This document shows positions 35,545 through 44,175 of a stretch of DNA of 64,000 nt, in pieces; position 1 is the first letter of the stretch; every line of letters begins with the position of its first letter. Where the stretch lies: positions 1 through 64,000 of the forward strand of contig JAVBTT010000006.1 in NCBI GenBank assembly GCA_031556035.1, given 5' to 3'. The notes under the pieces are model-generated. The model was not told where the DNA came from, searched no databases, and worked only from the letters and a program-made list of their open reading frames with translations. The position numbers were made by a program, and so were the translations under genes. The DNA is from JAVBTT01 sp031556035 (GTDB taxonomy: Bacteria > Bacillota > Clostridia > Oscillospirales > UBA929).

Positions 35545-36319
35545 GATTATCAAGGCCTCCCTGGCGCGCTTTGCCGGAAAGCCGGATGACGCGGAGAGGC
35601 CGCCCGAGCAGCCCGGTGAAGAGCCCAGCGCTCCGGAAGGATCTGAAAACGACTCCCCACTGGTGCCTGATCCGGACATTCAGGCGGCCTATGATGAGCT
35701 CATAGCGGCGGCGCAGGACGAAGTTTCAGCCATGCTGAGGGACGCGCGCGACGAGGCGCAGATCATCCTTAAAGACGCGGAGAGGCAGGCCGACGATGTC
35801 CGCCAGAACGGATATGAGGAGGGCTACCGCCTTGGGCTTCAGCAGGCCCAGACGGATACGGAGGAAATACTCGCCAGAGCCGAGCGGGACGCAGCCGACC
35901 TCATGACCCAGGCCCAGACCGAGAAGGAAAACATGCTGCGCGAGATGGAGCCCAAGCTGCTGAGGCTCTCGTTGGATGTGGCTGAGAAGATACTGCATCG
36001 CGAGCTCGAGGAGGACGACAGCGCATATATGTCGATTCTGTCAAACGCGCTGGGCGCTGTCAAGGCCGAATCCAAGGTAACCCTGCGCGTCAACCCCTCG
36101 GACTACGTGCGCTACTTCAACAGCCGCGAGAACGCCAAGATACGCACCGCCAACGGAAACGTCACCGCCCAGGTCATGATAGATTCGTCGGTGGGCTCCG
36201 GTGGCTGCCTCATAGAGACGGATAGCGGCGCCATAGACTCAAGCCCTTCCGCCCAGATCAGCCAGATCGCCAACAGCCTCGGGGTGGATTACGGAGCGGT
36301 CAAGGCTGAGCCTATTTGA
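35537..36319 (+). CDS. fliH: Flagellar assembly protein FliH
   Basis: 260 residues from TTG 35537, overlapping the fliG stop, with GGAGG nine bases upstream. Acidic disordered N-terminus (1-55), long coiled coil (55-150, Ala/Glu/Asp/Gln-rich), then the FliH/HrpE C-domain (LLRLSLDVAEKILHRELEED...VTLRVNPSDYVRY...GGCLIETDSGAIDSS). It regulates the FliI ATPase in the export apparatus. Confidence 0.93.
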   Translation: MSRIIKASLARFAGKPDDAERPPEQPGEEPSAPEGSENDSPLVPDPDIQAAYDELIAAAQDEVSAMLRDARDEAQIILKDAERQADDVRQNGYEEGYRLGLQQAQTDTEEILARAERDAADLMTQAQTEKENMLREMEPKLLRLSLDVAEKILHRELEEDDSAYMSILSNALGAVKAESKVTLRVNPSDYVRYFNSRENAKIRTANGNVTAQVMIDSSVGSGGCLIETDSGAIDSSPSAQISQIANSLGVDYGAVKAEPI

Positions 36320-36515
36320 GAATTCGCAGGCGGCCTCGGGCCGCCTTTTGTCGAAAGAAGAAGGGCAACAATCTTCCTGCCTCCCTCTCTGAGGGAGGTG
36401 CCGCATGTATGTGTGGCGGAGGGAGTATCCTCCCCCAGTCACCTTCGGTGGCAGCCCCCTCTGAGAGTGGGCCGGAAAGCGGGTAACTCAGCGGAGAACG
36501 TCAGGAGGTGAGGCC
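36320..36515 (+). repeat. Intercistronic CTCCC-rich repeat between fliH and fliI
   Basis: Contains CTCCCTCTCTGAGGGAGG and CCAGTCACCTTCGGTGGCAGCCCCCTCTGAGAG, members of the short GC-rich hairpin repeats common in Clostridia; related strings occur at 61.7 and 63.5 kb. No ORF. Confidence 0.6.
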
Positions 36516-37823
36516 GTGCCCATCGATTTTGACAGCATAAAAGCGCAGCTCAAAAAGACCGACCCGCTGGAATACTCCGGCAAGGTGCAGATGATAGCGG
36601 GCCTCACCGTCGAGAGCAACGGCCCCGCGGTCCAGATCGGGGAGATGTGCAAGATATACACCCTCCGGGGCGACAAACACATCCAGGCGGAGGTGGTGGG
36701 CTTCCGCGAGCGGCGCGTGCTGCTGATGCCGTACGGGGACATGACCGGAGTAGGCCCCGGCTCCCGCGTCGTATCCACAAACAGAAGCCTTCAGGTGCCG
36801 GTCGGAATGAACTATCTCGGCAGGGTGCTGGACGGGCTGGGCAACCCGATGGACGGCGGCCCGGCGCTTGTGCCGCAGGAGTTTTACAAGGTTGAGGCGT
36901 CCCCGCCCAACCCGATAACCCGCCCCCGGATCAAGGAGATACTGCCGCTCGGGGTTCGCGCGATAGACTCGCTGCTGACCTGCGGCAGGGGGCAGCGCAT
37001 AGGTATATTCGCGGGCTCCGGGGTGGGAAAATCCACCCTGCTGGGCATGATAGCCAGGAACGCGCGAAGCGATATAAACGTGATAACGCTGATCGGCGAG
37101 CGAGGTCGGGAGGTTAACGACTTCTTGCAGAAGGACCTCAAGGCCGAGGGCCTGAAGCGCTCTGTAATCGTGGTGGCCTCCAGCGACCAGCCGGCGCTGA
37201 TACGCGCCAAATCCGCGCTTGTGGGCACCTCGATAGCCGAATACTACCGCAACAAGGGCCTGAATGTGCTCCTGATGATGGACAGCCTGACCCGCTACGC
37301 GATGGCGCAGCGCGAGATTGGTATGGCGGTCGGCGAGCCCCCCGTATCCAGAGGGTACACGCCGTCGGTGTACACCGTCATGCCCAAGCTGCTGGAGCGC
37401 ACCGGCAACTCGGAAAAGGGCTCGATAACTGCGCTCTACACCGTGCTTGTCGAGGGCGACGACCTCAACGAGCCGATAACCGACACTGCGCGGGGCATAC
37501 TGGACGGGCATATCGTGCTGTCCCGGGCGCTTGCCAACCGCAACCACTATCCCGCGATAGACATTCTGGCCAGCGTCTCAAGGCTCATGCCGGACATAGT
37601 GCCCCGGGAGCAGTACGACAGGGCCAGCAGAGTCAAGAGCAACATGGCCGTGTTCCGGGACGCTCAGGATCTGATCAACATCGGGGCCTATCGCGCGGGC
37701 TCGAACCCGGAGATCGACGAGGCCATACGGCTCAACCCGAAGATAAACGAACTGCTGCTCCAGCGTGTCGAGGAGGTCTCCTCGTACGAGGAGACAGTGA
37801 CCATGCTTAACGGGATAGGCTGA
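36516..37823 (+). CDS. fliI: Flagellum-specific ATPase FliI
   Basis: 435 residues from GTG 36516 (AGGAGG RBS). Walker A GSGVGKST at 167-174, GERGREV, Walker B LNVLLMMDSLTRYAMAQREIG, and GEPPVSRGYTPSVY. These are the export-ATPase signatures that distinguish it from F1-beta. It energises type III export with FliH and FliJ. Ends TGATG, sharing a base with fliJ. Confidence 0.96.
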   Translation: MPIDFDSIKAQLKKTDPLEYSGKVQMIAGLTVESNGPAVQIGEMCKIYTLRGDKHIQAEVVGFRERRVLLMPYGDMTGVGPGSRVVSTNRSLQVPVGMNYLGRVLDGLGNPMDGGPALVPQEFYKVEASPPNPITRPRIKEILPLGVRAIDSLLTCGRGQRIGIFAGSGVGKSTLLGMIARNARSDINVITLIGERGREVNDFLQKDLKAEGLKRSVIVVASSDQPALIRAKSALVGTSIAEYYRNKGLNVLLMMDSLTRYAMAQREIGMAVGEPPVSRGYTPSVYTVMPKLLERTGNSEKGSITALYTVLVEGDDLNEPITDTARGILDGHIVLSRALANRNHYPAIDILASVSRLMPDIVPREQYDRASRVKSNMAVFRDAQDLINIGAYRAGSNPEIDEAIRLNPKINELLLQRVEEVSSYEETVTMLNGIG

Positions 37824-38266
37824 TGAAAAAGTTCAGGTTTACCCTCCAGTCCGTGCTGAATGTCAAGCAGTCGCTTGAAAAGCAGCAAATGGCCGAGCTG
37901 GGCGTCTGCGAGATGCGCATCAAGACCTTCCAAAGGGAGCTGGACGAAATAATCGACCGCCGGGAGCGCAGCCGTCGAGACTTCCAGTCGGCGCTCTCTG
38001 AGGGTGTAAAAGCCCATGATCTGACGGTCTTCGCGATGGGTTTCACCGCCATGAGGGGTAAAATCGAGGCGCAGGAGCGCAAGATCGAGACCGCCGAGGA
38101 GGAGAAACGCAGGGTTCAGGCGAGACTGCTTGAGGTCATGCAGGAGAGAAAAATGCTTGAGAAGCTGAAGGAAAAGCAGCTCGGGGAGTACAAGCTGCTG
38201 CAAAAGGCCGAGGACGCCATTATGATAGACGATTTTCTGACCAACAAGATTAACACAGGGCTATAG
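37823..38266 (+). CDS. fliJ: Flagellar export protein FliJ
   Basis: 147 residues from ATG 37823, overlapping the fliI stop by one base. Nearly all of it is an antiparallel coiled coil (KKFRFTLQSVLNVKQSLEKQQ; RVQARLLEVMQERKMLEKLKEKQ), the FliJ/gamma-subunit-like fold that stimulates FliI. Identity rests on N-terminal motif plus position. Confidence 0.9.
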   Translation: MKKFRFTLQSVLNVKQSLEKQQMAELGVCEMRIKTFQRELDEIIDRRERSRRDFQSALSEGVKAHDLTVFAMGFTAMRGKIEAQERKIETAEEEKRRVQARLLEVMQERKMLEKLKEKQLGEYKLLQKAEDAIMIDDFLTNKINTGL

Positions 38267-38275
38267 AGTTTTTAT

Positions 38276-38302
38276 ACTAATACCTGTTTAAAGCCTGACG
38301 GA
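38276..38302 (+). repeat. MITE-like element, solo left end
   Basis: ACTAATACCTGTTTAAAGCC followed by TGACGG: one terminal repeat plus the start of the other strand's motif, just upstream of the motE RBS. Confidence 0.55.
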
Positions 38303-38316
38303 GGGGAGCTGCGCAT

Positions 38317-39123
38317 ATGGACACCGGGACAAAAGCCAAGACTCTGGATGAGTTTGAGCGTGAGGAGACCGAGGCCGCCGCGGACGTCAAGAGAAAAAAG
38401 CCCGCGAAGGCCCCTAAACAGAAAAAGGCCAAGGCGACTAAGGCCGCGAAGACTCCGAAGGGCAAAGCCGACAAAAACGACGCCGTCGAAGCCGCCGGGG
38501 AAGAGCCCAAGCCGGAGAAAAAACGCCACCCGGTTCGCAACGCGCTGCTGTTTACCTCACTGTTCTGGCTGCTGCCGATCGCGCTTGTGATTGTGGTGTG
38601 CTGGGGATATGAGGACGAATACGGGGAGCCCAAGTATCTGGCCGACAAGGACGGCGTTATCCGGGGCCCGATCCTTGTGTTCCTTAACCCGGAGGACAGA
38701 CCGCGCGAGGAGTATTACAGCGCCGAGTTTGACGAGATTAACGGCCTCATTCAGGAGAAAACGGATCTTGTCGCCGAGGCGGAGGCGCGTTTAGAGGAGC
38801 TGGACGCCCGCGAGGAGGAGCTTGACGAGTGGGAGACCAGGCTCCAGGATCAGGAGGATTTGCTCGAGGAGGGGATGCCCTCCGGAGACGGCGCGGCGAC
38901 CGCGCCGGTGACAGCCGACATAGCGGCGCTGGCCAAGGCGTGGAGCGAGATGACACCCGCCAAGGCGGCGGCGGCAATCGGCGAGATGAGCGACGAGGCG
39001 GTGACCCTCAGTGTGCTCAGACTGGTGAAGTACAAGAGCCTCGGAAAAATACTGGACGCGATGAGCGCGGAGGAGGCGGCAAGGATATCCGAGCTGCTGG
39101 CCGAGCCCCCTGACGCGGACTGA
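38317..39123 (+). CDS. MotE-like flagellar chaperone with MgtE-N domain
   Basis: 268 residues from ATG 38317 (GGAGGGGAG upstream). Lys/Ala-rich N-terminus (1-75), one membrane segment (about 77-98, LLFTSLFWLLPIALVIVVCW), an extracytoplasmic coiled coil (about 140-185, Glu-rich) and a C-terminal MgtE-N-like helical domain (AWSEMTPAKAAAAIGEMSDE...LSVLRLVKYKSLGKILDAMSAEEAARI). Matches MotE/YlxF-type proteins encoded after fliJ that chaperone the stator or hook proteins. The operon then stops at a palindromic terminator; fliK, flgD and flgE are absent here. Confidence 0.82.
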   Translation: MDTGTKAKTLDEFEREETEAAADVKRKKPAKAPKQKKAKATKAAKTPKGKADKNDAVEAAGEEPKPEKKRHPVRNALLFTSLFWLLPIALVIVVCWGYEDEYGEPKYLADKDGVIRGPILVFLNPEDRPREEYYSAEFDEINGLIQEKTDLVAEAEARLEELDAREEELDEWETRLQDQEDLLEEGMPSGDGAATAPVTADIAALAKAWSEMTPAKAAAAIGEMSDEAVTLSVLRLVKYKSLGKILDAMSAEEAARISELLAEPPDAD

Positions 39124-39188
39124 GATAATGCTAGAACAAGGGCGTGTTCGATAATTATCGAACACGCCCTTGTTCTAGCATTATCTCA
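39121..39188. terminator. 68-bp perfect palindrome, bidirectional terminator
   Basis: TGAGATAATG (39121-39130) through CATTATCTCA (39179-39188) is a perfect palindrome with 34-bp half-sites centred on AATT. It contains the stop codons of both convergent genes. Confidence 0.85.
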
Positions 39189-40143
39189 CCTGGAGATAGA
39201 CAAGAGTCTGGTTTACGAGCTGGTAGGCAATTTCGCCGAAGGTGAGCGGGCCGTAGAACGCCCCTATATCCTGCCCCTCAAGCTCTCCGTACAGAAAATT
39301 GAGATAGCAGTTGCAGCAGAAATCTGCCCTGGTATCCGATATGCCCCGGAGCCGCGCCTTGAACTCCTCCGCGTAGTTGTCTATATTTTTTGCAAATCGA
39401 TATGCTATCCCCCTGAAAACAGGCGCGAAAAAGCGGACGGCGCCCTCTTCAACATTCTTAACGGAGGTATTGATCAGGGCCCCGGAGAAGTTTCCTATTA
39501 TGGGGAGGCGTGTATTTATGCCGTTCTCCGCAATATAGTCGGAAAAAAACGTCTCTTTGCCGTCGACCAAACACTTCGACACGGAAAAGCCGTCCTCAAG
39601 AAACTCGACGACTGGACCGTTCTCATCCGGGGAAAATATATTAACAATATTTATCAGCACAAGCTTGTCGTCGGGCAGGGAGACGTGCAGCGCCACTGCT
39701 CTGTCAGAAAATGTTTCCCCGGTTTCGCCGTTGACCGCCGCCGGCAGCTGCCCGGCAACCGAGGCGTTTGCTCCGGATACCCACCCGACAATGTTCTTCA
39801 GAAAAATGCCGTCGAAGCTCGAGGCGCTTTTGGCGTACTCCTCAAGTACGGCGCTGTCGAGCGGAACTATGAGTATTGTAAAGCCGTTTGGATAGGCGTC
39901 CTCCGTGATTCCCGAAATTGTATTTTCATCGTATGAGGATATCCTAAATTCCTGATAGTCTAGCACGCGGACGTTTAGAAGCTCTCCCGTGATCATGCCC
40001 CCGCCACTCGACATAAAATACTCAGTTGAGCCGCCGATCCAATTCCCCTTCGGCAACCCCTTCAGCAGACCCTCGTTTCCGGATATGTGCAGAAGCTTTC
40101 CCTGCATTATCAGGGCTGAGGCCTCATTAAGCGACATTAACAT
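39181..40143 (-). CDS. Unknown protein, possibly DUF6976-type
   Basis: 320 residues from ATG 40143 (GAGGAGG RBS). The N-terminus (LNEASALIMQGKLLHISGNEGLLKGLPKGNWIGGSTEYFM) resembles a conserved family I recall as DUF6976; the middle has alternating strands (FTILIVPLDSAVLEEYA; ALHVSLPDDKLVLINIVN) and the C-terminus carries Cys (DFCCNCYLNFLYGELEG) that could bind metal. That end recalls FIST-type signal proteins, but no catalytic motif is certain. It shares an operon and promoter with the small gene upstream. Confidence 0.6.
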   Translation of the reverse strand: MLMSLNEASALIMQGKLLHISGNEGLLKGLPKGNWIGGSTEYFMSSGGGMITGELLNVRVLDYQEFRISSYDENTISGITEDAYPNGFTILIVPLDSAVLEEYAKSASSFDGIFLKNIVGWVSGANASVAGQLPAAVNGETGETFSDRAVALHVSLPDDKLVLINIVNIFSPDENGPVVEFLEDGFSVSKCLVDGKETFFSDYIAENGINTRLPIIGNFSGALINTSVKNVEEGAVRFFAPVFRGIAYRFAKNIDNYAEEFKARLRGISDTRADFCCNCYLNFLYGELEGQDIGAFYGPLTFGEIAYQLVNQTLVYLQVR

Positions 40144-40155
40144 ATGACCGCCTCC

Positions 40156-40377
40156 TCAAAGGTTTATCATCCAGTCGTAGTCCTTCCTCATTATCTCCCC
40201 GTATTTGGACAGAAAGGTGTTCAACTCTGACGTGCACCTGGCCAGAACCGGAGGGGCCGGGTTGGCTTTGTACACGCCCTTGAGCCGTGTTAACAGAAGA
40301 CTGAGCCCAAGCTGGGAAATTTGCGCGCTCCCGCCGTAATTGAGCACACTCTTCACCTGCGCTTCGGTCATGGTCAT
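40156..40377 (-). CDS. Small unknown helical protein, first gene of a two-gene operon
   Basis: 73 residues from ATG 40377 (GGGAGG ten bases upstream); the ORF opens at 40395, inside the RBS region. Mostly helical (EAQVKSVLNYGGSAQISQLGLSLLLTRLKGVY; LNTFLSKYGEIMRKDYDW), no export signal. The 39181 gene starts 12 bp downstream, so they are cotranscribed. Function unknown. Confidence 0.65.
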   Translation of the reverse strand: MTMTEAQVKSVLNYGGSAQISQLGLSLLLTRLKGVYKANPAPPVLARCTSELNTFLSKYGEIMRKDYDWMINL

Positions 40378-40501
40378 ATCCGCTTTACCTCCCATGCAAA
40401 ATAGGCGGTTAAATAAATATTATTCCACCACACAGAGGTTGTCTTTTTTGTTACTGTTAAGAGGCGGAATGATAAAGCACGCCGACTATGTATTATGCTA
40501 C

Positions 40502-40530
40502 ACTATACTACTAAAATACAAAATAGTCAA
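40502..40530 (-). promoter_or_regulatory. sigma-A promoter of the 40377/39181 operon
   Basis: Minus strand TTGACT (40530-40525), a 17-bp spacer and TATAGT (40507-40502); about 115-nt leader. Confidence 0.65.
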
Positions 40531-40574
40531 ATCCCAGTCGAAATAATCTGCCCGGAAGTGTGCGCGAATGTCAA

Positions 40575-40672
40575 ACTAATCCCATGTTAAAACCTTCCAC
40601 TCATTATTTTGCAAAAGCTTGCTACGGCAAGCTTTTGCAAAATAATATGTCAGGTTTTAAACAGGTATTAGT
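40575..40672. repeat. MITE-like element, 98-bp copy
   Basis: Left end ACTAATCCCATGTTAAAACC, right end GGTTTTAAACAGGTATTAGT. Inner hairpin TTTTGCAAAAGCTTGC...GCAAGCTTTTGCAAAA. The two ends belong to different end subtypes (CCCATG versus ACCTGT). Confidence 0.85.
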
Positions 40673-40682
40673 ATCAATGACG

Positions 40683-42026
40683 CTAGGAGGTTTTTAAAAC
40701 ATTCGCCAGCACAATCGCGGACTGCTCGCGGGATAGCATGTCCTTTGGAAGAAACCGCATCCCGTCTCCCGACATAATTCCGGCCGATCTTACAAAATTT
40801 ACAGCCTCGTGCGCCCATGAGGCGATTTGAGCGTCGTCGGAAAACCTGGTGACGCTCATACCCGGCGCCTCTATGCCTATTACGTCGCAGAGATTTTTGA
40901 GTAAAACCGCCGCCTGCTGGCGCTCGATTTTCGCGTTTGGGGCGAATATTCCACCGCCCATGCCGTTCACTATGCCCAGCGCGGCGGCCGCGAGGATGTC
41001 GGGGTCGCTTGTGTCGGTGAAGACAGCCTCTGCTGTTTTTCCGCGCGATGTCAAAATTTCACTGATGCCCTTGCCGGTCTTGGCCTCCAGCGACCGCACC
41101 GCCATGCGGCAGAACTCGGCGCGGGTCGCGTTCACAGAGAAGTCGACCGATATGTCGTCCGGCACGAGGCCGTACGCCAGGGCGCGCGACAGCGGCTCCG
41201 CCGCCCAGTAGTGCGCGGTGTCCAGCAGGTCGAGCTGGGCCTGCAAAATGACGACGAGCTCCTCGGACTCGAAAGCCTTCCCGCGGTATTTGCCGGTGAG
41301 CTTGTACACGCCGGGGTCGGTAAACTCTTTTTTCATATAAATGTGGAAGTCAGTATATTCAATATCGCCCATTCTTTCCGAGTAATATGTGGAACGATAC
41401 AATAAATTTGGATCAAGTGAAAATGGCGCCTCGAAACTGTTGCGGAGAACCTTCAACTCGGTCAAGTCCTCTAGGCGTAAGACGTCCTGTTTGCCACGAA
41501 AGTTGAATTGAACGCTGGATAGACCAGCTGCAAGAATCAAATTATACCTGTTGTTCATCCTCGTGTACCCAGCCCACACATGCTCAAGCGTCTCCGGGTC
41601 CGCCGGAGTGTCGGAGAGCGGCCCCTCCACCGGCTGAGCATAGGTTTCTATCTCAACCCCCTGATATGTGGCGTACAGCTTGTACACTCCGGGCTCGGTG
41701 TATGCCTTGCTAAATGGAATAACAAAATATGTTTCTTGTCCGTTCTCGTATGTATTCACCGAGCGCTTTATGTCCTTCCCGAGCTCTACTGCAACCTCGA
41801 CGCCGTCCCTGGTTAGGCGCACGTTGGAGAAGTCACTCAGCTCGACCGCCAGAACCTCGCCGCGAAATGTCATGGAAAAGCCTTTCACTGCTTTGGGGCC
41901 AACATTATTCCACTCGCTATCCATGTGCGCAAACCAAAACGACTCCACATTGCCCCCCGCCGCCAGAACGGGCGCCATAGACACAATCATAGTAACCACT
42001 AGAATAAGCGACAAAACCCTTTTCAT
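40683..42026 (-). CDS. Secreted SLH-domain protein with Ig-like repeats
   Basis: 447 residues from ATG 42026 (GGAGGG RBS; the ORF opens at 42044). Signal peptide KRVLSLILVVTMIVSMAPVLAAG. Two similar beta-rich repeats at about 25-130 and 140-255 (FSMTFRGEVLAVELSDFSNVRL...FTDPGVYKLTGKYRG pairs with TEPGVYKLYATYQG). Then two to three SLH motifs (about 265-447, NATRAEFCRMAVRSLEAKTG; IERQQAAVLLKNL; LSREQSAIVLANVL) that bind wall polysaccharide. Function of the N-terminal repeats unknown. Confidence 0.82.
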   Translation of the reverse strand: MKRVLSLILVVTMIVSMAPVLAAGGNVESFWFAHMDSEWNNVGPKAVKGFSMTFRGEVLAVELSDFSNVRLTRDGVEVAVELGKDIKRSVNTYENGQETYFVIPFSKAYTEPGVYKLYATYQGVEIETYAQPVEGPLSDTPADPETLEHVWAGYTRMNNRYNLILAAGLSSVQFNFRGKQDVLRLEDLTELKVLRNSFEAPFSLDPNLLYRSTYYSERMGDIEYTDFHIYMKKEFTDPGVYKLTGKYRGKAFESEELVVILQAQLDLLDTAHYWAAEPLSRALAYGLVPDDISVDFSVNATRAEFCRMAVRSLEAKTGKGISEILTSRGKTAEAVFTDTSDPDILAAAALGIVNGMGGGIFAPNAKIERQQAAVLLKNLCDVIGIEAPGMSVTRFSDDAQIASWAHEAVNFVRSAGIMSGDGMRFLPKDMLSREQSAIVLANVLKTS

Positions 42027-42053
42027 TTTCCTAACCCTCCACATAAATTTACA

Positions 42054-42075
42054 GGGGCGGATTTGTATCCGCCCC
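42054..42075 (-). terminator. Hairpin between the ABC ATPase and SLH genes
   Basis: GGGGCGGA (42054-42061) pairs with TCCGCCCC (42068-42075) around TTTGTA; on the minus strand it is followed by TGTAAATTTA. Weak T-tract, so attenuating rather than strong. Confidence 0.5.
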
Positions 42076-42094
42076 CGGTCATTATATATCGAAA

Positions 42095-43207
42095 TCAGTT
42101 GCTGATGGTCTTTTCAGTCTCCTTGTCGAACAGATGAACTTTGCCCGAGTCGAACGCGACGCGAATCTTGTCGCCCGTCTTGGTGGTGGAGCGCGGCGAC
42201 ACGCGCGCGGTTATGCTGCGACCCTCGCAGGTCATGTACAGATAGGTCTCGGAGCCCATCATCTCGACAACGTCGACGCCCATGTTGACCAGAGCGTCCG
42301 GGAACTGCTGTATGAACATGTCCTCGTCATGGATATTCTCGGGGCGGATACCCATCACGACCTCCTTGCCGGCATAGGCAAGAACCTCGGGCTTGCGGCC
42401 CTTGGAGTTCGGCAGCGCGATCTTGGAGCCGCCAAACTGGAGATAGGTCACTCCGCCGGAATCGACGACGGTGGCGTCTATGAAGTTCATCTGCGGAGAG
42501 CCAATGAAGCCCGCGACAAACAGGTTGTTGGGCGTTTCGTACAGCACCTGCGGAGAGGAAATCTGCTGAATGAAGCCGTCCTTCATGACAACGATGCGCG
42601 TGCCCATCGTCATGGCCTCTACCTGGTCGTGGGTGACGTAGATGAAGGTGGTGGCGAGGCGCTGATGGAGCTTGGTGAGCTCGGTGCGCATCTGGGCGCG
42701 GAGCTTGGCGTCCAGGTTGGACAGTGGCTCGTCGAGCAGGAACACCTTAGGGTTGCGGACGATGGCGCGCCCCAGCGCGACGCGCTGGCGCTGGCCGCCG
42801 GACAGAGCCTTGGGCTTGCGGTCGAGCAGATGCTCAATCTCAAGGACACGGGCCGCCTCATTGACGCGGCGCTTTATCTCGTCCTTGGGGGTCTTGCGGA
42901 GCTTGAGGCCGAAGGCCATGTTCTCGAAAACGGTCATGTGGGGATACAGCGCGTAGTTCTGGAACACCATGGCTATATCGCGGTCCTTGGGGGGGGTGTC
43001 GTTGACGAGCTTGCCATCTATGTATAGCTCGCCCTCGCTGATCTCCTCAAGTCCGGCAACCATGCGCAGAGTGGTGGATTTTCCGCATCCGGAGGGACCG
43101 ACAAGAATAATGAACTCCTTGTCCGCGATTTCCAGGTTAAAGTCCGAAACGGCTGTTACGCCTCCCGCATAGCGCTTGTAGATGCCTTTCAAAGACAAAC
43201 TGGCCAT
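42095..43207 (-). CDS. msmK: Sugar ABC-transporter ATP-binding protein (MsmK/UgpC type)
   Basis: 370 residues from ATG 43207 (GGAGG RBS). Walker A GPSGCGKST (37-45), Q-loop VFQNYALYPHMTV, signature LSGGQRQRVALGRAIV, Walker B KVFLLDEPLSNLD and H-loop YVTHDQVEAMT. A C-terminal TOBE/OB domain (about 240-370, VVMGIRPENIHDEDM) as in MalK-like ATPases. In Gram-positives this subunit often serves several carbohydrate importers, which fits the lack of permease or binding-protein genes nearby. Exact sugar unknown. Confidence 0.92.
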   Translation of the reverse strand: MASLSLKGIYKRYAGGVTAVSDFNLEIADKEFIILVGPSGCGKSTTLRMVAGLEEISEGELYIDGKLVNDTPPKDRDIAMVFQNYALYPHMTVFENMAFGLKLRKTPKDEIKRRVNEAARVLEIEHLLDRKPKALSGGQRQRVALGRAIVRNPKVFLLDEPLSNLDAKLRAQMRTELTKLHQRLATTFIYVTHDQVEAMTMGTRIVVMKDGFIQQISSPQVLYETPNNLFVAGFIGSPQMNFIDATVVDSGGVTYLQFGGSKIALPNSKGRKPEVLAYAGKEVVMGIRPENIHDEDMFIQQFPDALVNMGVDVVEMMGSETYLYMTCEGRSITARVSPRSTTKTGDKIRVAFDSGKVHLFDKETEKTISN

Positions 43208-43305
43208 GTTCTGCCTCCTATATATTTTTCTCTAAAACTCCTCGGAGAATTGGAACGTCCTCGCTGTATAAAATATAACATTTTAGCTTGAATAAGTATA
43301 TGCGT

Positions 43306-44043
43306 TTATTTAACAAACCTTTTGGACGGGGTTTGTGCATATTGTATCCCAAGCCTGCGAAAAACCTCCCCTTCCTCAAGGACTTCAAAGCCTTGGGGTG
43401 CAAGCGATTCAGTCAGGTTCAACCCCCCCATTGATATGCGGTGCAAACGGGTCACGTTAAGGTCAAAAATTGACATCATGCGTTTAATTTGGTGGTATTT
43501 CCCCTCATATAGCGTTATTTTCGCATCATTTTTGGTGATTATCTGCAATTCAGCGGGCAGGCAGGCTTCTCCGCCGTATAAAACTACACCTTTTTGAAAG
43601 TTTTCCTGCATTTTTTTGTCGAGAATGCCGTCTACGCTCACCTCATATTCCTTGGGCACATGGCTTGACGGCGACAACAGCGAATGGGCCAGCGCGCCGT
43701 TTGTGGTGAGCAGCAGCAGGCCTGTGGAGTCCTTATCCAGTCTCCCCACCGGGAAAAGTCCCAGGCGCCTGTAGCGCTCAGGCAGGAGCTCAAGCACGGT
43801 TTTGTCCCGGGGGTCGTCTGTTGACGAAACATACCCGGAGGGCTTGTTCATGACAATATAGTAGTGCTCGCGCCACTCTATGTCCTTTCCGTCCAGCAAT
43901 ATTCTTTCGTCTTCCGGAGTGACCTGAGCCTCGGGCTTTCTGACGCTTTCCCCGTCAACGCTCACCCTGCCGTCCCTTACCGCGCGGCGCATCTCAGAGC
44001 GGCTTCCCCAGCCCGCGTGAACAAGGGCCTTGTCGAGTCTCAT
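43306..44043 (-). CDS. rsuA: RsuA/RluB-family pseudouridine synthase
   Basis: 245 residues from ATG 44043 (AGGAGGAG RBS). N-terminal S4 RNA-binding domain (MRLDKALVHAGWGSRSEMRR), then the catalytic core with Asp103 in GRLDKDSTGLLLLTNNG-like sequence, KPSGYVSS, HVPKEYEV and YEGKYHQIKRMM. This family modifies U516 of 16S rRNA (RsuA) or 23S sites (RluB/E/F); RsuA is favoured by overall length and the YHQIKRM motif. Confidence 0.88.
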   Translation of the reverse strand: MRLDKALVHAGWGSRSEMRRAVRDGRVSVDGESVRKPEAQVTPEDERILLDGKDIEWREHYYIVMNKPSGYVSSTDDPRDKTVLELLPERYRRLGLFPVGRLDKDSTGLLLLTTNGALAHSLLSPSSHVPKEYEVSVDGILDKKMQENFQKGVVLYGGEACLPAELQIITKNDAKITLYEGKYHQIKRMMSIFDLNVTRLHRISMGGLNLTESLAPQGFEVLEEGEVFRRLGIQYAQTPSKRFVK

Positions 44044-44175
44044 CGGCAGCTCCTCCTTTGTCTCCTCCCAAGGGGAAAATTCCCCTTAGGAGGTTCCCTC
44101 TTTAGAATTAGCATTCATATCCCTCGTCCCCTTCGAATATTCTTTAGCAAAGACATGCCGGAGGGGGTTCATAAC

